Source: Sphingomonas sp. CCH10-B3 (lineage in GTDB: Bacteria; Pseudomonadota; Alphaproteobacteria; Sphingomonadales; Sphingomonadaceae). Taken from it: a DNA stretch of 64,000 bases. The stretch's first letter is position 1, and each line of letters starts with the position of its first letter. Positions 26,977 through 34,745 of the stretch are shown in pieces. A program made the position numbers and the translations under genes. The notes below the pieces were generated by a model. It had not been told where the DNA came from. It was given only the letters and a program-made list of their open reading frames with translations, and did not search any database. The DNA is taken from assembly GCF_001556185.1 (NCBI RefSeq), contig NZ_LSIJ01000061.1, positions 127,672 to 191,671 on the forward strand, written 5' to 3'.

Positions 26977-27098
26977 CGCCGCGCCGCGCGGGAATGGCTA
27001 TTCGCCAATCCTGCGGCGGCGGAGGGTCGGTGGATAACCCCGGTCCGGCCGTTTACTCCCGCACCAGCGACGCTACGGTAGCGGGCGCTGGAGGCGCC

Positions 27099-28067
27099 AT
27101 GAACATATCGAAATCCCCTGTCGATCTGGTCGATCCCGAATTGCGGCCGATGCTCGATGCGTTTCCGACCGTCGCGGTCAACGCCGACATCCTGCCGTTC
27201 ATGCGCCAGCGGCCGCCATGGACCGAGGTGAATCCGGCCGACCGCGCGCGCGCGATCATGGAGCAACGCTGCGTGCCCGGCCCGGCGGCGGCGCCAGAGG
27301 TGCCAATCCGCATCTATCGACCCGCAGGCCTGCCCGGCGACCTGCCGTGCGTGCTGCACATCCATGGCGGCGGATTCGTCGCCGGATCGGCATCTTCGAT
27401 GGAGGGCATTCACCTGCCGCTCGCCGCCGATCTTGAGTGCTGCATCGTTTCGGTCGACTATCGGCTCGCGCCCGAAACCGCCTTTCCCGGTGCGGTTGAG
27501 GATTGTTACGCCGCGCTCGGGTGGGTGATGGCGAACGCCGCCAGCCTCGGCATCGATACCACGCGGCTGGGCGTGATGGGCGAAAGCGCAGGCGGCGGGC
27601 TGGCAGCGGCACTTGCGCTGCTGGTGCGCGATCGCGGGAAATATGCGCTCTCCTTTCAGCACTTGATCTACCCGATGCTCGACGACCGGACCTGCACCGC
27701 CGCCGATCCGCACCCGCATACCGGACATTTCATCTGGACGCCGGAGAGCAACCGCTTCGGCTGGACAAGCCTGCTCGGCGGCGCGCCCGGCGGCGCTGAC
27801 GTTTCCTGCTATGCCGCGCCGGCCCGCGCCAGCGACCTGTCGGGCCTGCCGCCGACCTTCATCGCTACCGGCGCGCTCGATCTGTTTCTGGAAGAAGACC
27901 TCGACTATGCGCGCCGGCTGATGCGAGCGGGCGTGCCGGTCGAGCTTCATGTCTATCCCGGCGCGTTCCACGCCTTCAACGCCTGGCCAACGGCAAGCGT
28001 CGCCGCTCAGGCCCGCCACGACAGTGTGCGGGCGCTGTCAGCGGCGCTGAGGCAGCGGAGGGACTGA
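27099..28067 (+). CDS. Alpha/beta hydrolase, hormone-sensitive lipase family
   Basis: A 322-residue esterase with the oxyanion motif HIHGGGFVAGS, the nucleophile elbow GESAGGGLAAA (Ser in G-E-S-A-G), an acid in TGALDLFLEEDLDYA and a C-terminal His in YPGAFHAFNAW. These are the complete catalytic triad of the HSL family. The substrate is likely a short-chain ester; nothing narrower can be read. The ATG has GGAGG 4 bases upstream, and the open frame further upstream lacks family similarity. It lies between nusG and acsF. Confidence 0.9.
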   Translation: MNISKSPVDLVDPELRPMLDAFPTVAVNADILPFMRQRPPWTEVNPADRARAIMEQRCVPGPAAAPEVPIRIYRPAGLPGDLPCVLHIHGGGFVAGSASSMEGIHLPLAADLECCIVSVDYRLAPETAFPGAVEDCYAALGWVMANAASLGIDTTRLGVMGESAGGGLAAALALLVRDRGKYALSFQHLIYPMLDDRTCTAADPHPHTGHFIWTPESNRFGWTSLLGGAPGGADVSCYAAPARASDLSGLPPTFIATGALDLFLEEDLDYARRLMRAGVPVELHVYPGAFHAFNAWPTASVAAQARHDSVRALSAALRQRRD

Positions 28068-28226
28068 ACCGGTACCGTTGATCGGCAGGCCGAACGAAAG
28101 TCGGCTGGGCCGCTACGCCTGCCAGATTGGTACGGGCAAGCCAGTTGTCGGCCCATGCGCTGACCCAAAATCGCTCGCGTTATCTCGCTCGGCATGCCGC
28201 TTCGGCAGATGGCGGCTCAACGGGTT

Positions 28227-28240
28227 TTGACTCGCGTCAA
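28227..28240 (+). promoter_or_regulatory. FNR/CRP-type palindrome upstream of acsF
   Basis: TTGAC, four bases, GTCAA is a perfect 5+5 inverted repeat centred 60 bp before the acsF ATG. The FNR consensus is TTGAT-N4-ATCAA, so each half differs by one symmetric base. FnrL-type factors regulate tetrapyrrole and photosynthesis genes in related phototrophs. No PpsR site (TGT-N12-ACA) was found nearby. Confidence 0.55.
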
Positions 28241-28292
28241 TGCTCGCCCTCCCCCGCCGCCGGCACATTGGTTGGCAGCACAGGAGGGACCG

Positions 28293-29393
28293 ATGACTGC
28301 AATCACTTTTGCCCCAACGACGCGCGACGCGCCCACGCGCGATGCCATGCCGACGGTCGCCGTCCTGAAGGACAAGGTCGCGCACGAAACCATCCTGAGC
28401 CCGCGCTTCTACACCACCGATTTCGACGCGCTCGACCGGATCGACGTGACGCCGGTGCGTGAGGAGTGGGAAGGCTTGATGGCGGAGATGGAGGCCGACC
28501 CCAACCGCACCCATTTCAAGCGCCGCGAGAGCTTTGCCGGCATCATCGAGTCGCTGGAACCCGAGCTGCGAGCGGATTTCCTGGACTTTCTCGTCTCCTC
28601 GATGACCTCGGAATTCTCGGGCTGCATTCTCTATGCCGAGATCGCGCGGCGGACGAAGAACCCCGAGGTGCGGCGACTGATGAAGCTGCTTGCCCGCGAC
28701 GAAAGCCGCCACGCCGGCTTCATCAACGACAGCCTGAAGGACGCGGGCATCAACATCGACCTCAGCTATCTGCCGAAGGTCAAGAAACTCCATTATTTCA
28801 GCCCGAAGTTCATCTTCTACGGCACCTATCTGTCGGAAAAGATCGGCTATGCGCGCTACATCACCATCTGCCGCCACCTGCAGACGCACCCCGACCGGCA
28901 GTTTCATCCGCTGTTCGAACGGTTCGAGGCCTGGTGCAACGACGAGTATCGCCACGGCGAAGCGATTGCGCTGCTGCTGCGCGCCGACCCCAAGCTGCTG
29001 GGCGGGCTGAACCGGCTGTGGATCCGCTTCTTCCTGATTTCGGTCTATGCGACGATGTATTGCCGCGACCACACCCGGCCGGCGCTCCACAAGGCGCTGG
29101 GCGTCGACGTGACCGACTATGACTACCGCGTGTTCGATACGACGAGCGCGATCAGTCGCCAGATTTTCCCGTTCGTGCTCGATCTGGACCACCCACGCTT
29201 CCGTGCCGGGATGGAAGCGATGCTGCGCGCGTCGGTGCGGCTGGATGCAGCGCGCAAGCGGCGCGGGCTGGGCGGTGCGCTGGCAAAGGTCGGCGCGATG
29301 GCTGCGGCGGGCATCGCGTTTGCGCGGATGTTCCTAACACCGGTCAAGGAAAACCAGCCGCCCCGCCAGGTTCGGCTCGCGCAGAGTTGGTAG
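28293..29393 (+). CDS. acsF: Aerobic Mg-protoporphyrin IX monomethyl ester oxidative cyclase AcsF
   Basis: AcsF closes the fifth ring of (bacterio)chlorophyll precursors using O2. The 366-residue protein is a ferritin-like diiron enzyme: FSGCILYAEIARR, then two DExRH motifs in ARDESRHAGF and CNDEYRHGEA supply the iron ligands. ILSPRFYTTDFDALDRIDV, RTHFKRRESF and SEKIGYARYITI are typical of AcsF. The ATG at 28293 has AGGAGGGAC upstream. It stands alone here; normally acsF sits in a photosynthesis gene cluster beside puh and bch genes, none of which are in the window. It is convergent with the glutathione transferase gene. Confidence 0.88.
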   Translation: MTAITFAPTTRDAPTRDAMPTVAVLKDKVAHETILSPRFYTTDFDALDRIDVTPVREEWEGLMAEMEADPNRTHFKRRESFAGIIESLEPELRADFLDFLVSSMTSEFSGCILYAEIARRTKNPEVRRLMKLLARDESRHAGFINDSLKDAGINIDLSYLPKVKKLHYFSPKFIFYGTYLSEKIGYARYITICRHLQTHPDRQFHPLFERFEAWCNDEYRHGEAIALLLRADPKLLGGLNRLWIRFFLISVYATMYCRDHTRPALHKALGVDVTDYDYRVFDTTSAISRQIFPFVLDLDHPRFRAGMEAMLRASVRLDAARKRRGLGGALAKVGAMAAAGIAFARMFLTPVKENQPPRQVRLAQSW

Positions 29394-29448
29394 GGTCGGC
29401 GACGGGGCAGCGCAAAGGCGATGGCGCTACCCCTGTCACCCGGCCTCG

Positions 29449-30339
29449 CTACTCCACGGCTACTTCTGCCACGCGGTCGAAATCACTCGCGTCGTGGCGT
29501 TCGGCGAGTTGCTTCGCAGGATCGCCGAACACGCGGTTGACTCGGGCGCCGCGCTGGACGGCCTCACGCGCGCCGATCTGGTCGGTCCAGCGCGCGACAT
29601 TCTTGTAGTCGTCGATGCCGAGGAACTCGCGGGCATTATAGGCCACGCGGATGCCGGCGCCGTACCACGGATAGATTGCCATATCGGCGATCGTATACTC
29701 GTCACCGATCATATACTCATTCTTGGCCAGATGCGTGTCGAGCACATGCAGCTGGCGCTTCACTTCCATCGCATAGCGATCGATCGCATACTGAATCTTG
29801 AACGGCGCATAGGCATAGAAGTGGCCGAAGCCGCCGCCCAGGAACGGCGCCGACCCCATCTGCCACATCAGCCAGTTGAAGGTCGCCGCGCGTTTGTGCG
29901 GGTCGGTCGGCAGGAATTCGCCGAACTTTTCCGCGAGATAGACGAGCATCGATCCGCTTTCGAACAGGCGGATCACGGGATCGACCGAATGATCGGCCAT
30001 CGCCGGGATCTTGCTGTTCGGGTTGATCTCGACAAAGCCGCTGCCGAACTGGTCGCCTTCGGCGATCTTGATCAGCCACGCGTCATATTCGGCACCGCTG
30101 TGCCCGGCGGCGAGCAGTTCCTCGAGCATGATCGTGACTTTGACGCCATTGGGCGTGCCGAGCGAATAAAGCTGCAAGGGGTGCTTGCCGACCGGCAGTT
30201 CCTTCTCATGCGTCGCGCCCGAAATCGGCCGGTTGATGCTGGCGAAGGCGCCGCCATTGCCGGGCTCCCACGTCCATACGGCGGGCGGCACGTAACCGGC
30301 GGGCTGGTTGTTGGCGGCGGGGTCGGCGGCGTCGGTCAT
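29449..30339 (-). CDS. yghU: YghU-type glutathione S-transferase (disulfide-bond oxidoreductase)
   Basis: A 296-residue glutathione transferase of the Nu class (E. coli YghU). Visible: the thioredoxin-like N-terminal domain starting HPLQLYSLGTPNGVKVTIML, INPNSKIPAM (cis-proline), LFESGSMLVYLAEKF, and the helical domain with IGDEYTIADMAIYPWYG. The extended N-terminus TWEPGNGGAFASINRPISG is a hallmark of this class, which reduces organic peroxides and disulfides. The ATG has GGGAGG 7 bases upstream. It faces acsF tail to tail. Confidence 0.92.
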   Translation of the reverse strand: MTDAADPAANNQPAGYVPPAVWTWEPGNGGAFASINRPISGATHEKELPVGKHPLQLYSLGTPNGVKVTIMLEELLAAGHSGAEYDAWLIKIAEGDQFGSGFVEINPNSKIPAMADHSVDPVIRLFESGSMLVYLAEKFGEFLPTDPHKRAATFNWLMWQMGSAPFLGGGFGHFYAYAPFKIQYAIDRYAMEVKRQLHVLDTHLAKNEYMIGDEYTIADMAIYPWYGAGIRVAYNAREFLGIDDYKNVARWTDQIGAREAVQRGARVNRVFGDPAKQLAERHDASDFDRVAEVAVE

Positions 30340-30588
30340 GCGAGTCCTCCCTATGGATCGTTTCGCCGCACGATATGGGGTCGGCGGGCCGCGCGTCCAG
30401 CCGTGGCATTGTTTGGCCCGCGCCAAGCCATTCCATCGTTGCGCAAGGCGCGGGCTTGCGCTATGCGCGCGCACTTCCAACGCCATGGCAATGGAATGCG
30501 TGCGGGAGGCAAGCGAAAGCTTGCCGCTTGAACCGCTAAACTTGAACCCGGCCGGGCCCGCCCCGTGCCGCGCAACAGAGTGAGTAGA

Positions 30589-31020
30589 ATGGCAAAGAAG
30601 ATTACCGGTTACATCAAGCTGCAGGTCCCTGCAGGCAAGGCGAATCCGTCGCCCCCGATCGGCCCGGCGCTGGGTCAGCGCGGCGTCAACATCATGGAAT
30701 TCTGCAAGGCGTTCAATGCGTCGACCGGCGACCAGGAAGTCGGCACCCCGCTGCCGACCGTGATCACCGTCTATGCCGACCGCAGCTTCTCGTTCGAGAC
30801 CAAGACGCCGCCCGCGACCTACCTCATCAAGAAGGCTGCGAACCTGAAGTCGGGCTCGAAGGAGCCGGGCAAGGTGTCGGCGGGCAAGATCGCGCGCTCG
30901 AAGCTGAGCGAGATCGCCCAGGCCAAGATGAAGGACCTGAACGCGAACGACATCGAAGCCGCAACCCGAATCATCGAGGGCTCGGCCCGCGCGATGGGCC
31001 TCGAAGTGGTGGAGGGCTGA
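30589..31020 (+). CDS. rplK: 50S ribosomal protein L11
   Basis: L11 forms the base of the GTPase-associated centre with 23S rRNA. The 143-residue protein has [38 protein letters not shown] and the C-terminal rRNA-binding domain [10 protein letters not shown]. The ATG at 30589 fits the family start [11 protein letters not shown]; an in-frame codon 8 residues earlier was rejected. rplA follows after 4 bp. In the 249-bp gap upstream (30340-30588) I see no gene. Confidence 0.97.
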   Translation: MAKKITGYIKLQVPAGKANPSPPIGPALGQRGVNIMEFCKAFNASTGDQEVGTPLPTVITVYADRSFSFETKTPPATYLIKKAANLKSGSKEPGKVSAGKIARSKLSEIAQAKMKDLNANDIEAATRIIEGSARAMGLEVVEG

Positions 31021-31024
31021 TCCG

Positions 31025-31720
31025 ATGACCAAGCTGACCAAGAAGGCCAAGACCCTCGCCGCCGCCGTCGACCGCGAGAAGCTCTACACCGTCGACGAAG
31101 CGATCGCGCTTGCCAAGGCGAATGCGACCGCCAAGTTCGACGAGACAATCGAAGTCGCGCTCAACCTCGGCGTCGATCCGCGCCACGCCGACCAGATGGT
31201 CCGCGGCGTCGTCACGCTGCCGAAGGGCACCGGCAAGACCGTGCGCGTCGGCGTGTTCGCCAAGGGCGCCAAGGCTGACGAAGCCAAGGCCGCGGGCGCC
31301 GACGTGGTCGGTGCCGAGGACCTGATGGAGCTCGTCCAGGGCGGCACGATCGAATTCGATCGCTGCATCGCGACCCCCGACATGATGGGCGTCGTCGGGC
31401 GGCTCGGCAAGATCCTGGGCCCCAAGGGCCTGATGCCGAACCCCAAGCTCGGCACGGTGACGATGAACGTCGCGCAGGCGGTGAAGGACGCCAAGGGCGG
31501 CCAGATCGAGTACCGCGTCGAAAAGGCTGGCATCATTCACTCGGGGATCGGCAAGGCGTCGTTCCCGGCGGAAGACCTGCGCGCGAACTTCGACGCGCTG
31601 GTCGATGCACTGATCAAGGCGAAGCCCGCAGGCGCCAAGGGCAAATATGTCCGCAAGATCGCCGTCAGCTCGACGATGGGTGCAGGGGTCAAGGTCGATA
31701 CGGCCGAAGTCGCTGCCTGA
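31025..31720 (+). CDS. rplA: 50S ribosomal protein L1
   Basis: L1 forms the mobile L1 stalk near the E site and can repress its own mRNA. The 231-residue length is normal. Visible: [29 protein letters not shown], the signature [17 protein letters not shown] and [18 protein letters not shown]. It is the second gene of the rplKA pair and is followed by a strong intrinsic terminator, so transcription of rplJ must start anew. Confidence 0.97.
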   Translation: MTKLTKKAKTLAAAVDREKLYTVDEAIALAKANATAKFDETIEVALNLGVDPRHADQMVRGVVTLPKGTGKTVRVGVFAKGAKADEAKAAGADVVGAEDLMELVQGGTIEFDRCIATPDMMGVVGRLGKILGPKGLMPNPKLGTVTMNVAQAVKDAKGGQIEYRVEKAGIIHSGIGKASFPAEDLRANFDALVDALIKAKPAGAKGKYVRKIAVSSTMGAGVKVDTAEVAA

Positions 31721-31768
31721 TAGCGACGGCAGCGCAGCGATCGCGCTGCCCGCCGCGAACCAAACCGA

Positions 31769-31795
31769 GGCCGGGGCATGTCCCCGGCCTTTTTT
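31769..31795 (+). terminator. Rho-independent terminator after rplA
   Basis: An 8-bp perfect stem GGCCGGGG/CCCCGGCC with a 5-base loop is followed by six T. It lies about 50 bp after the rplA stop and ends the rplK-rplA transcript. Confidence 0.9.
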
Positions 31796-31895
31796 CGTGG
31801 TGCATTCCTTTCGCGTCGGCACATGGACCGGCGCGTAACTTGCCGGACGCGCGCGGGCCGATTAGGCCACCTCCAGCAACTGCGGGGAGAACGAC

Positions 31896-33278
31896 ATGCG
31901 GCACATCGGGATCAACTCTGTCGCGGCTCTGGCAGTGCTCGCCTGTCTCACAGCGCCGGCAGCCGTGGACGCCAAGCGCAAGGCCCGCCCGGCTCCCTAC
32001 AAGGTGCGCATCGAATCGGTGATGGCGCATGAGAAATTCCTCGCCGGGCCCGAATTGCGCGGGCGCGGCAGCGCGACCGGCGACGAAGCGATCGCGGCTG
32101 CCTATGTCGCCGCGCAATTCGCGCAATATGGGCTGAAACCGGCACCGGGAATGACGGGCTATCTCCAGCCCGCCAAGGTCATCCGGTTGAAGCTGAAGGG
32201 CGATCCTGTGCTCGCCGCAGCTGGCGCCCCGGTGCCGGGCCTGTTGCTGATCGTCGGCAGCGGCGAATCGATCAGCGGCAAGATTGCCGTGTTCACCGGC
32301 GACAAGCCCGCCGACATGCCCAGCGCCGACGTCGTCCTGGTCCCCGTATTCAAGGGGCCGCCCTTTGCGCTGTTCGGCGCCGCGCGGGCGAAGAAAGTCA
32401 AACTGCTGATCCTCGCCGAAAGCGCGATGACCAAGGGCCAGCTGGCGTCGCAGGGCAATGCGCCGCGCCTCCCGGTGTTTTTGGAAGGCGCAGCGCCATC
32501 GGGCGGCGTGTCGGTCGCGACGCTGCCCGCCGAGACGCTGGCCGCACTTGCCGCCAAACCGGGCACCGACGTGACGCTGACGCTGCCCGAAGTCGTCCGC
32601 GAGGAAAGCATCACCACCAACGCGATCGGCTATATCCCTGGCACCGATCCCAAGGCTGGGACGCTGCTGTTTTCGGCGCACCTCGATCATTTGGGCGTCC
32701 TGCCGAATGGCACGGTGATGCATGGCGCCAATGACGACGCATCGGGTACGGTCGCGGTGCTGGAGATCGCCAAGGCGATGGCAGCGGGCAAGCGCCCGCG
32801 CCGCAGCCTGTTGTTCGTGGCTTATGGCAGCGAGGAGATCGGCCTGTTCGGCTCGACCTATTTCGGCGAGCACCCGCCGGTGCCTCTCAAGGACATCGTC
32901 GCCAATCTCGAATTCGAAATGATCGGCGCGCAGGACCCCAAGTTGCCCAAAGGCGTAATGATGATGACCGGCTATGAGCGGTCCGACTTCGGCAAGGCAA
33001 TGAAGGCACATGGCGCGCTGGTCACCGCCGACCCCTACCCCGAGCAGAACTTCTTCCAGCGATCTGACAATTACGCGCTCGCGCGGCTGGGGATCGTTGC
33101 GCACACCCTGTCGGGCTGGGCGCTGGTGCCGACCTATCACAGGCCGACCGATACGATCGAGAATATCGACTTCGCCTTTATGACCAACGCGATCCAGTCG
33201 CTGATCGCGCCGGTGAAGTGGCTCGCCTATGGCAAATTCACCCCGCAGTGGACAAAGGACGGCAAGCCCAAACCATAG
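31896..33278 (+). CDS. Exported M28-family zinc peptidase
   Basis: A 460-residue protein with a signal peptide (AALAVLACLTAPAAVDA) and an M28 aminopeptidase-type catalytic domain: FSAHLDHLG (His and Asp metal ligands), ANDDASGTVAVLEIA (bridging Asp), AYGSEEIGLFGS (catalytic Glu pair) and a late His in TYHRPTDTIENI. A PA-like inserted region of about 120 residues precedes the catalytic part. Substrate unknown. It is inserted between rplA and rplJ, flanked by a terminator and a promoter, so it is a separate transcription unit. Confidence 0.9.
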   Translation: MRHIGINSVAALAVLACLTAPAAVDAKRKARPAPYKVRIESVMAHEKFLAGPELRGRGSATGDEAIAAAYVAAQFAQYGLKPAPGMTGYLQPAKVIRLKLKGDPVLAAAGAPVPGLLLIVGSGESISGKIAVFTGDKPADMPSADVVLVPVFKGPPFALFGAARAKKVKLLILAESAMTKGQLASQGNAPRLPVFLEGAAPSGGVSVATLPAETLAALAAKPGTDVTLTLPEVVREESITTNAIGYIPGTDPKAGTLLFSAHLDHLGVLPNGTVMHGANDDASGTVAVLEIAKAMAAGKRPRRSLLFVAYGSEEIGLFGSTYFGEHPPVPLKDIVANLEFEMIGAQDPKLPKGVMMMTGYERSDFGKAMKAHGALVTADPYPEQNFFQRSDNYALARLGIVAHTLSGWALVPTYHRPTDTIENIDFAFMTNAIQSLIAPVKWLAYGKFTPQWTKDGKPKP

Positions 33279-33316
33279 GATCGAGGACCAACCTCGCACC
33301 GTTTGCACGCTAGTCG

Positions 33317-33344
33317 TTGACATTTGGCCCCTGCGCTGTATTTG
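33317..33344 (+). promoter_or_regulatory. Probable sigma-70 type promoter of rplJ-rplL
   Basis: TTGACA at 33317-33322 and TATTTG at 33339-33344 are separated by 16 bp. This places transcription start just before the L10 leader structure and after the M28 peptidase gene. The -10 hexamer is imperfect. Confidence 0.55.
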
Positions 33345-33383
33345 CGCGCGCTCACCCGGCACAGGTTCGCTTGCGCCGGGGTA

Positions 33384-33434
33384 CCGTCCGAGACGGCAGG
33401 TGTGGGTTTCCCACTTAATCTCCTGCCTAGACGG
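33384..33434 (+). ncRNA. L10 leader (rplJ mRNA autoregulatory element)
   Basis: Nested pairing is clear: CCGTC (33384-33388) with GACGG (33430-33434), GGCAGG (33395-33400) with CCTGCC (33422-33427), and hairpin GTGGG/CCCAC (33402-33414) with a TTT loop. The asymmetric internal loops CGAGAC and TTAATCT are the expected L10/L12-binding kink region. L10-L12 bound here represses translation of rplJ-rplL. The 336-bp gap 33279-33614 holds this element and the promoter. Confidence 0.8.
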
Positions 33435-33614
33435 GGACTGGAATTTCCGACCGATGCGGGGCTTGCCCTTGCGCGGTCTGCCGTGGTTCACGCCACGATC
33501 CACCCCCTTTGACGGACAAGCCCGGCTGGAACGGGGGTCCGCCCCCTGCCCTTCTCGGATTAACCGGCTCCCGAGGCGCCTTGCCGCTGGAGTCATTTGA
33601 ACGTGGAGAATGGC

Positions 33615-34136
33615 ATGGATCGTGCTCAAAAGGCCGACCTCGTCGCCGATCTGAACCGCACCTTTGCCGAGGTGAACGTGGTGGTCGTCACCCGCAATCT
33701 CGGCATGACCGTCGCACAGTCCACTGTGCTGCGGAACAAGATGCGCGAAGCAGGCGCGAGCTATAAGGTCTCGAAGAACAAGCTTGCCAAGATCGCGCTG
33801 GACGGCACCAACTACCTCTCGCTGGGCGACATGCTCACCGGGCCGGTTGGTCTCGCCACTTCCGTCGATCCCGTCGCGGCCGCCAAGGTGGCCGTCGAAT
33901 TCGCGAAGACGAACGAAAAGTTCGAAATCGTCGGCGGGGCGATGGGCGCGACTGTCCTCGATGTCGAAGGCGTGAAGGCTCTGGCGACGATGCCGTCGCT
34001 CGATGAACTGCGCGCCAAGATCATCGGCCTGATCCAGGCACCGGCGCAGAAGCTGGCCTCGGTCACGCAGGCCCCGGCCGCGCAGCTTGCGCGTGTCTTC
34101 CAGGCCTATGCCGACAAGGACAAGGAAGCCGCCTGA
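33615..34136 (+). CDS. rplJ: 50S ribosomal protein L10
   Basis: L10 anchors L7/L12 dimers to the ribosome. The 173-residue protein begins [17 protein letters not shown] and has [35 protein letters not shown] and the C-terminal helix [16 protein letters not shown] that binds L12. The ATG at 33615 has GGAG 8 bases upstream; an in-frame TTG at 33597 precedes the ribosome site and was rejected. Expression is probably controlled by the L10 leader upstream. Confidence 0.96.
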   Translation: MDRAQKADLVADLNRTFAEVNVVVVTRNLGMTVAQSTVLRNKMREAGASYKVSKNKLAKIALDGTNYLSLGDMLTGPVGLATSVDPVAAAKVAVEFAKTNEKFEIVGGAMGATVLDVEGVKALATMPSLDELRAKIIGLIQAPAQKLASVTQAPAAQLARVFQAYADKDKEAA

Positions 34137-34187
34137 TCTTATCAGGCTTCAACTATCTGTACTGAAACCTTTTTTCGGAGAATGAAC

Positions 34188-34571
34188 ATGGCAGACCTGA
34201 ACGCGCTGGTGGAAAGCCTGAGCGCACTGACCGTCCTCGAAGCCGCCGAGCTGTCGAAGATGCTGGAAGAAAAGTGGGGCGTTTCGGCCGCCGCAGCCGT
34301 TGCCGTTGCCGGCCCGGCCGCTGGTGGTGGTGGCGCCGCTGCTCCCGCCGCTGAAGAAAAGACCGAATTCGACGTCATCCTGACCGGCGACGGCGGCAAG
34401 AAGATCAACGTCATCAAGGAAGTCCGTGCGATCACCCAGCTCGGCCTGACCGAAGCCAAGACGCTGGTCGAATCGGCCCCGAAGGCCGTCAAGGAAGGCG
34501 TGTCGAAGGACGAAGCCGAAAAGATCAAGAAGCAGCTGGAAGAAGCCGGCGCGACTGTCGAGATCAAGTAA
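34188..34571 (+). CDS. rplL: 50S ribosomal protein L7/L12
   Basis: L7/L12 is the stalk protein that recruits translation factors. The 127-residue protein has the N-terminal dimerisation helix ([19 protein letters not shown]), a flexible Ala/Gly hinge ([16 protein letters not shown]) and the C-terminal domain ([39 protein letters not shown]). The ATG at 34188 is 7 bases after GGAG and gives the usual MADLNAL start; ATG at 34182 is possible. An intrinsic terminator follows, so rpoB is transcribed separately. Confidence 0.97.
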   Translation: MADLNALVESLSALTVLEAAELSKMLEEKWGVSAAAAVAVAGPAAGGGGAAAPAAEEKTEFDVILTGDGGKKINVIKEVRAITQLGLTEAKTLVESAPKAVKEGVSKDEAEKIKKQLEEAGATVEIK

Positions 34572-34616
34572 GCCGCGCTCACCCTGGCGCAACGCCGGGG
34601 TATGCAACGCAAATCA

Positions 34617-34648
34617 GGGCCGCTCCCGGCAACGGGGGCGGCCCTTTT
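34617..34648 (+). terminator. Rho-independent terminator after rplL
   Basis: An 11-bp stem (one T-G wobble) pairs GGGCCGCTCCC with GGGGGCGGCCC around a 6-base loop and is followed by TTTT. It lies 46 bp after rplL and separates rplJ-rplL from rpoBC. Confidence 0.85.
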
Positions 34649-34745
34649 GCGTCGGGCTGATCCGCCCTACGCGCGATGATGCTGCCACATCATCGGCCAA
34701 TCGCAGCATGCGTGGTTGGCGAGCCGACGGCCCGCCAACCCAGAA

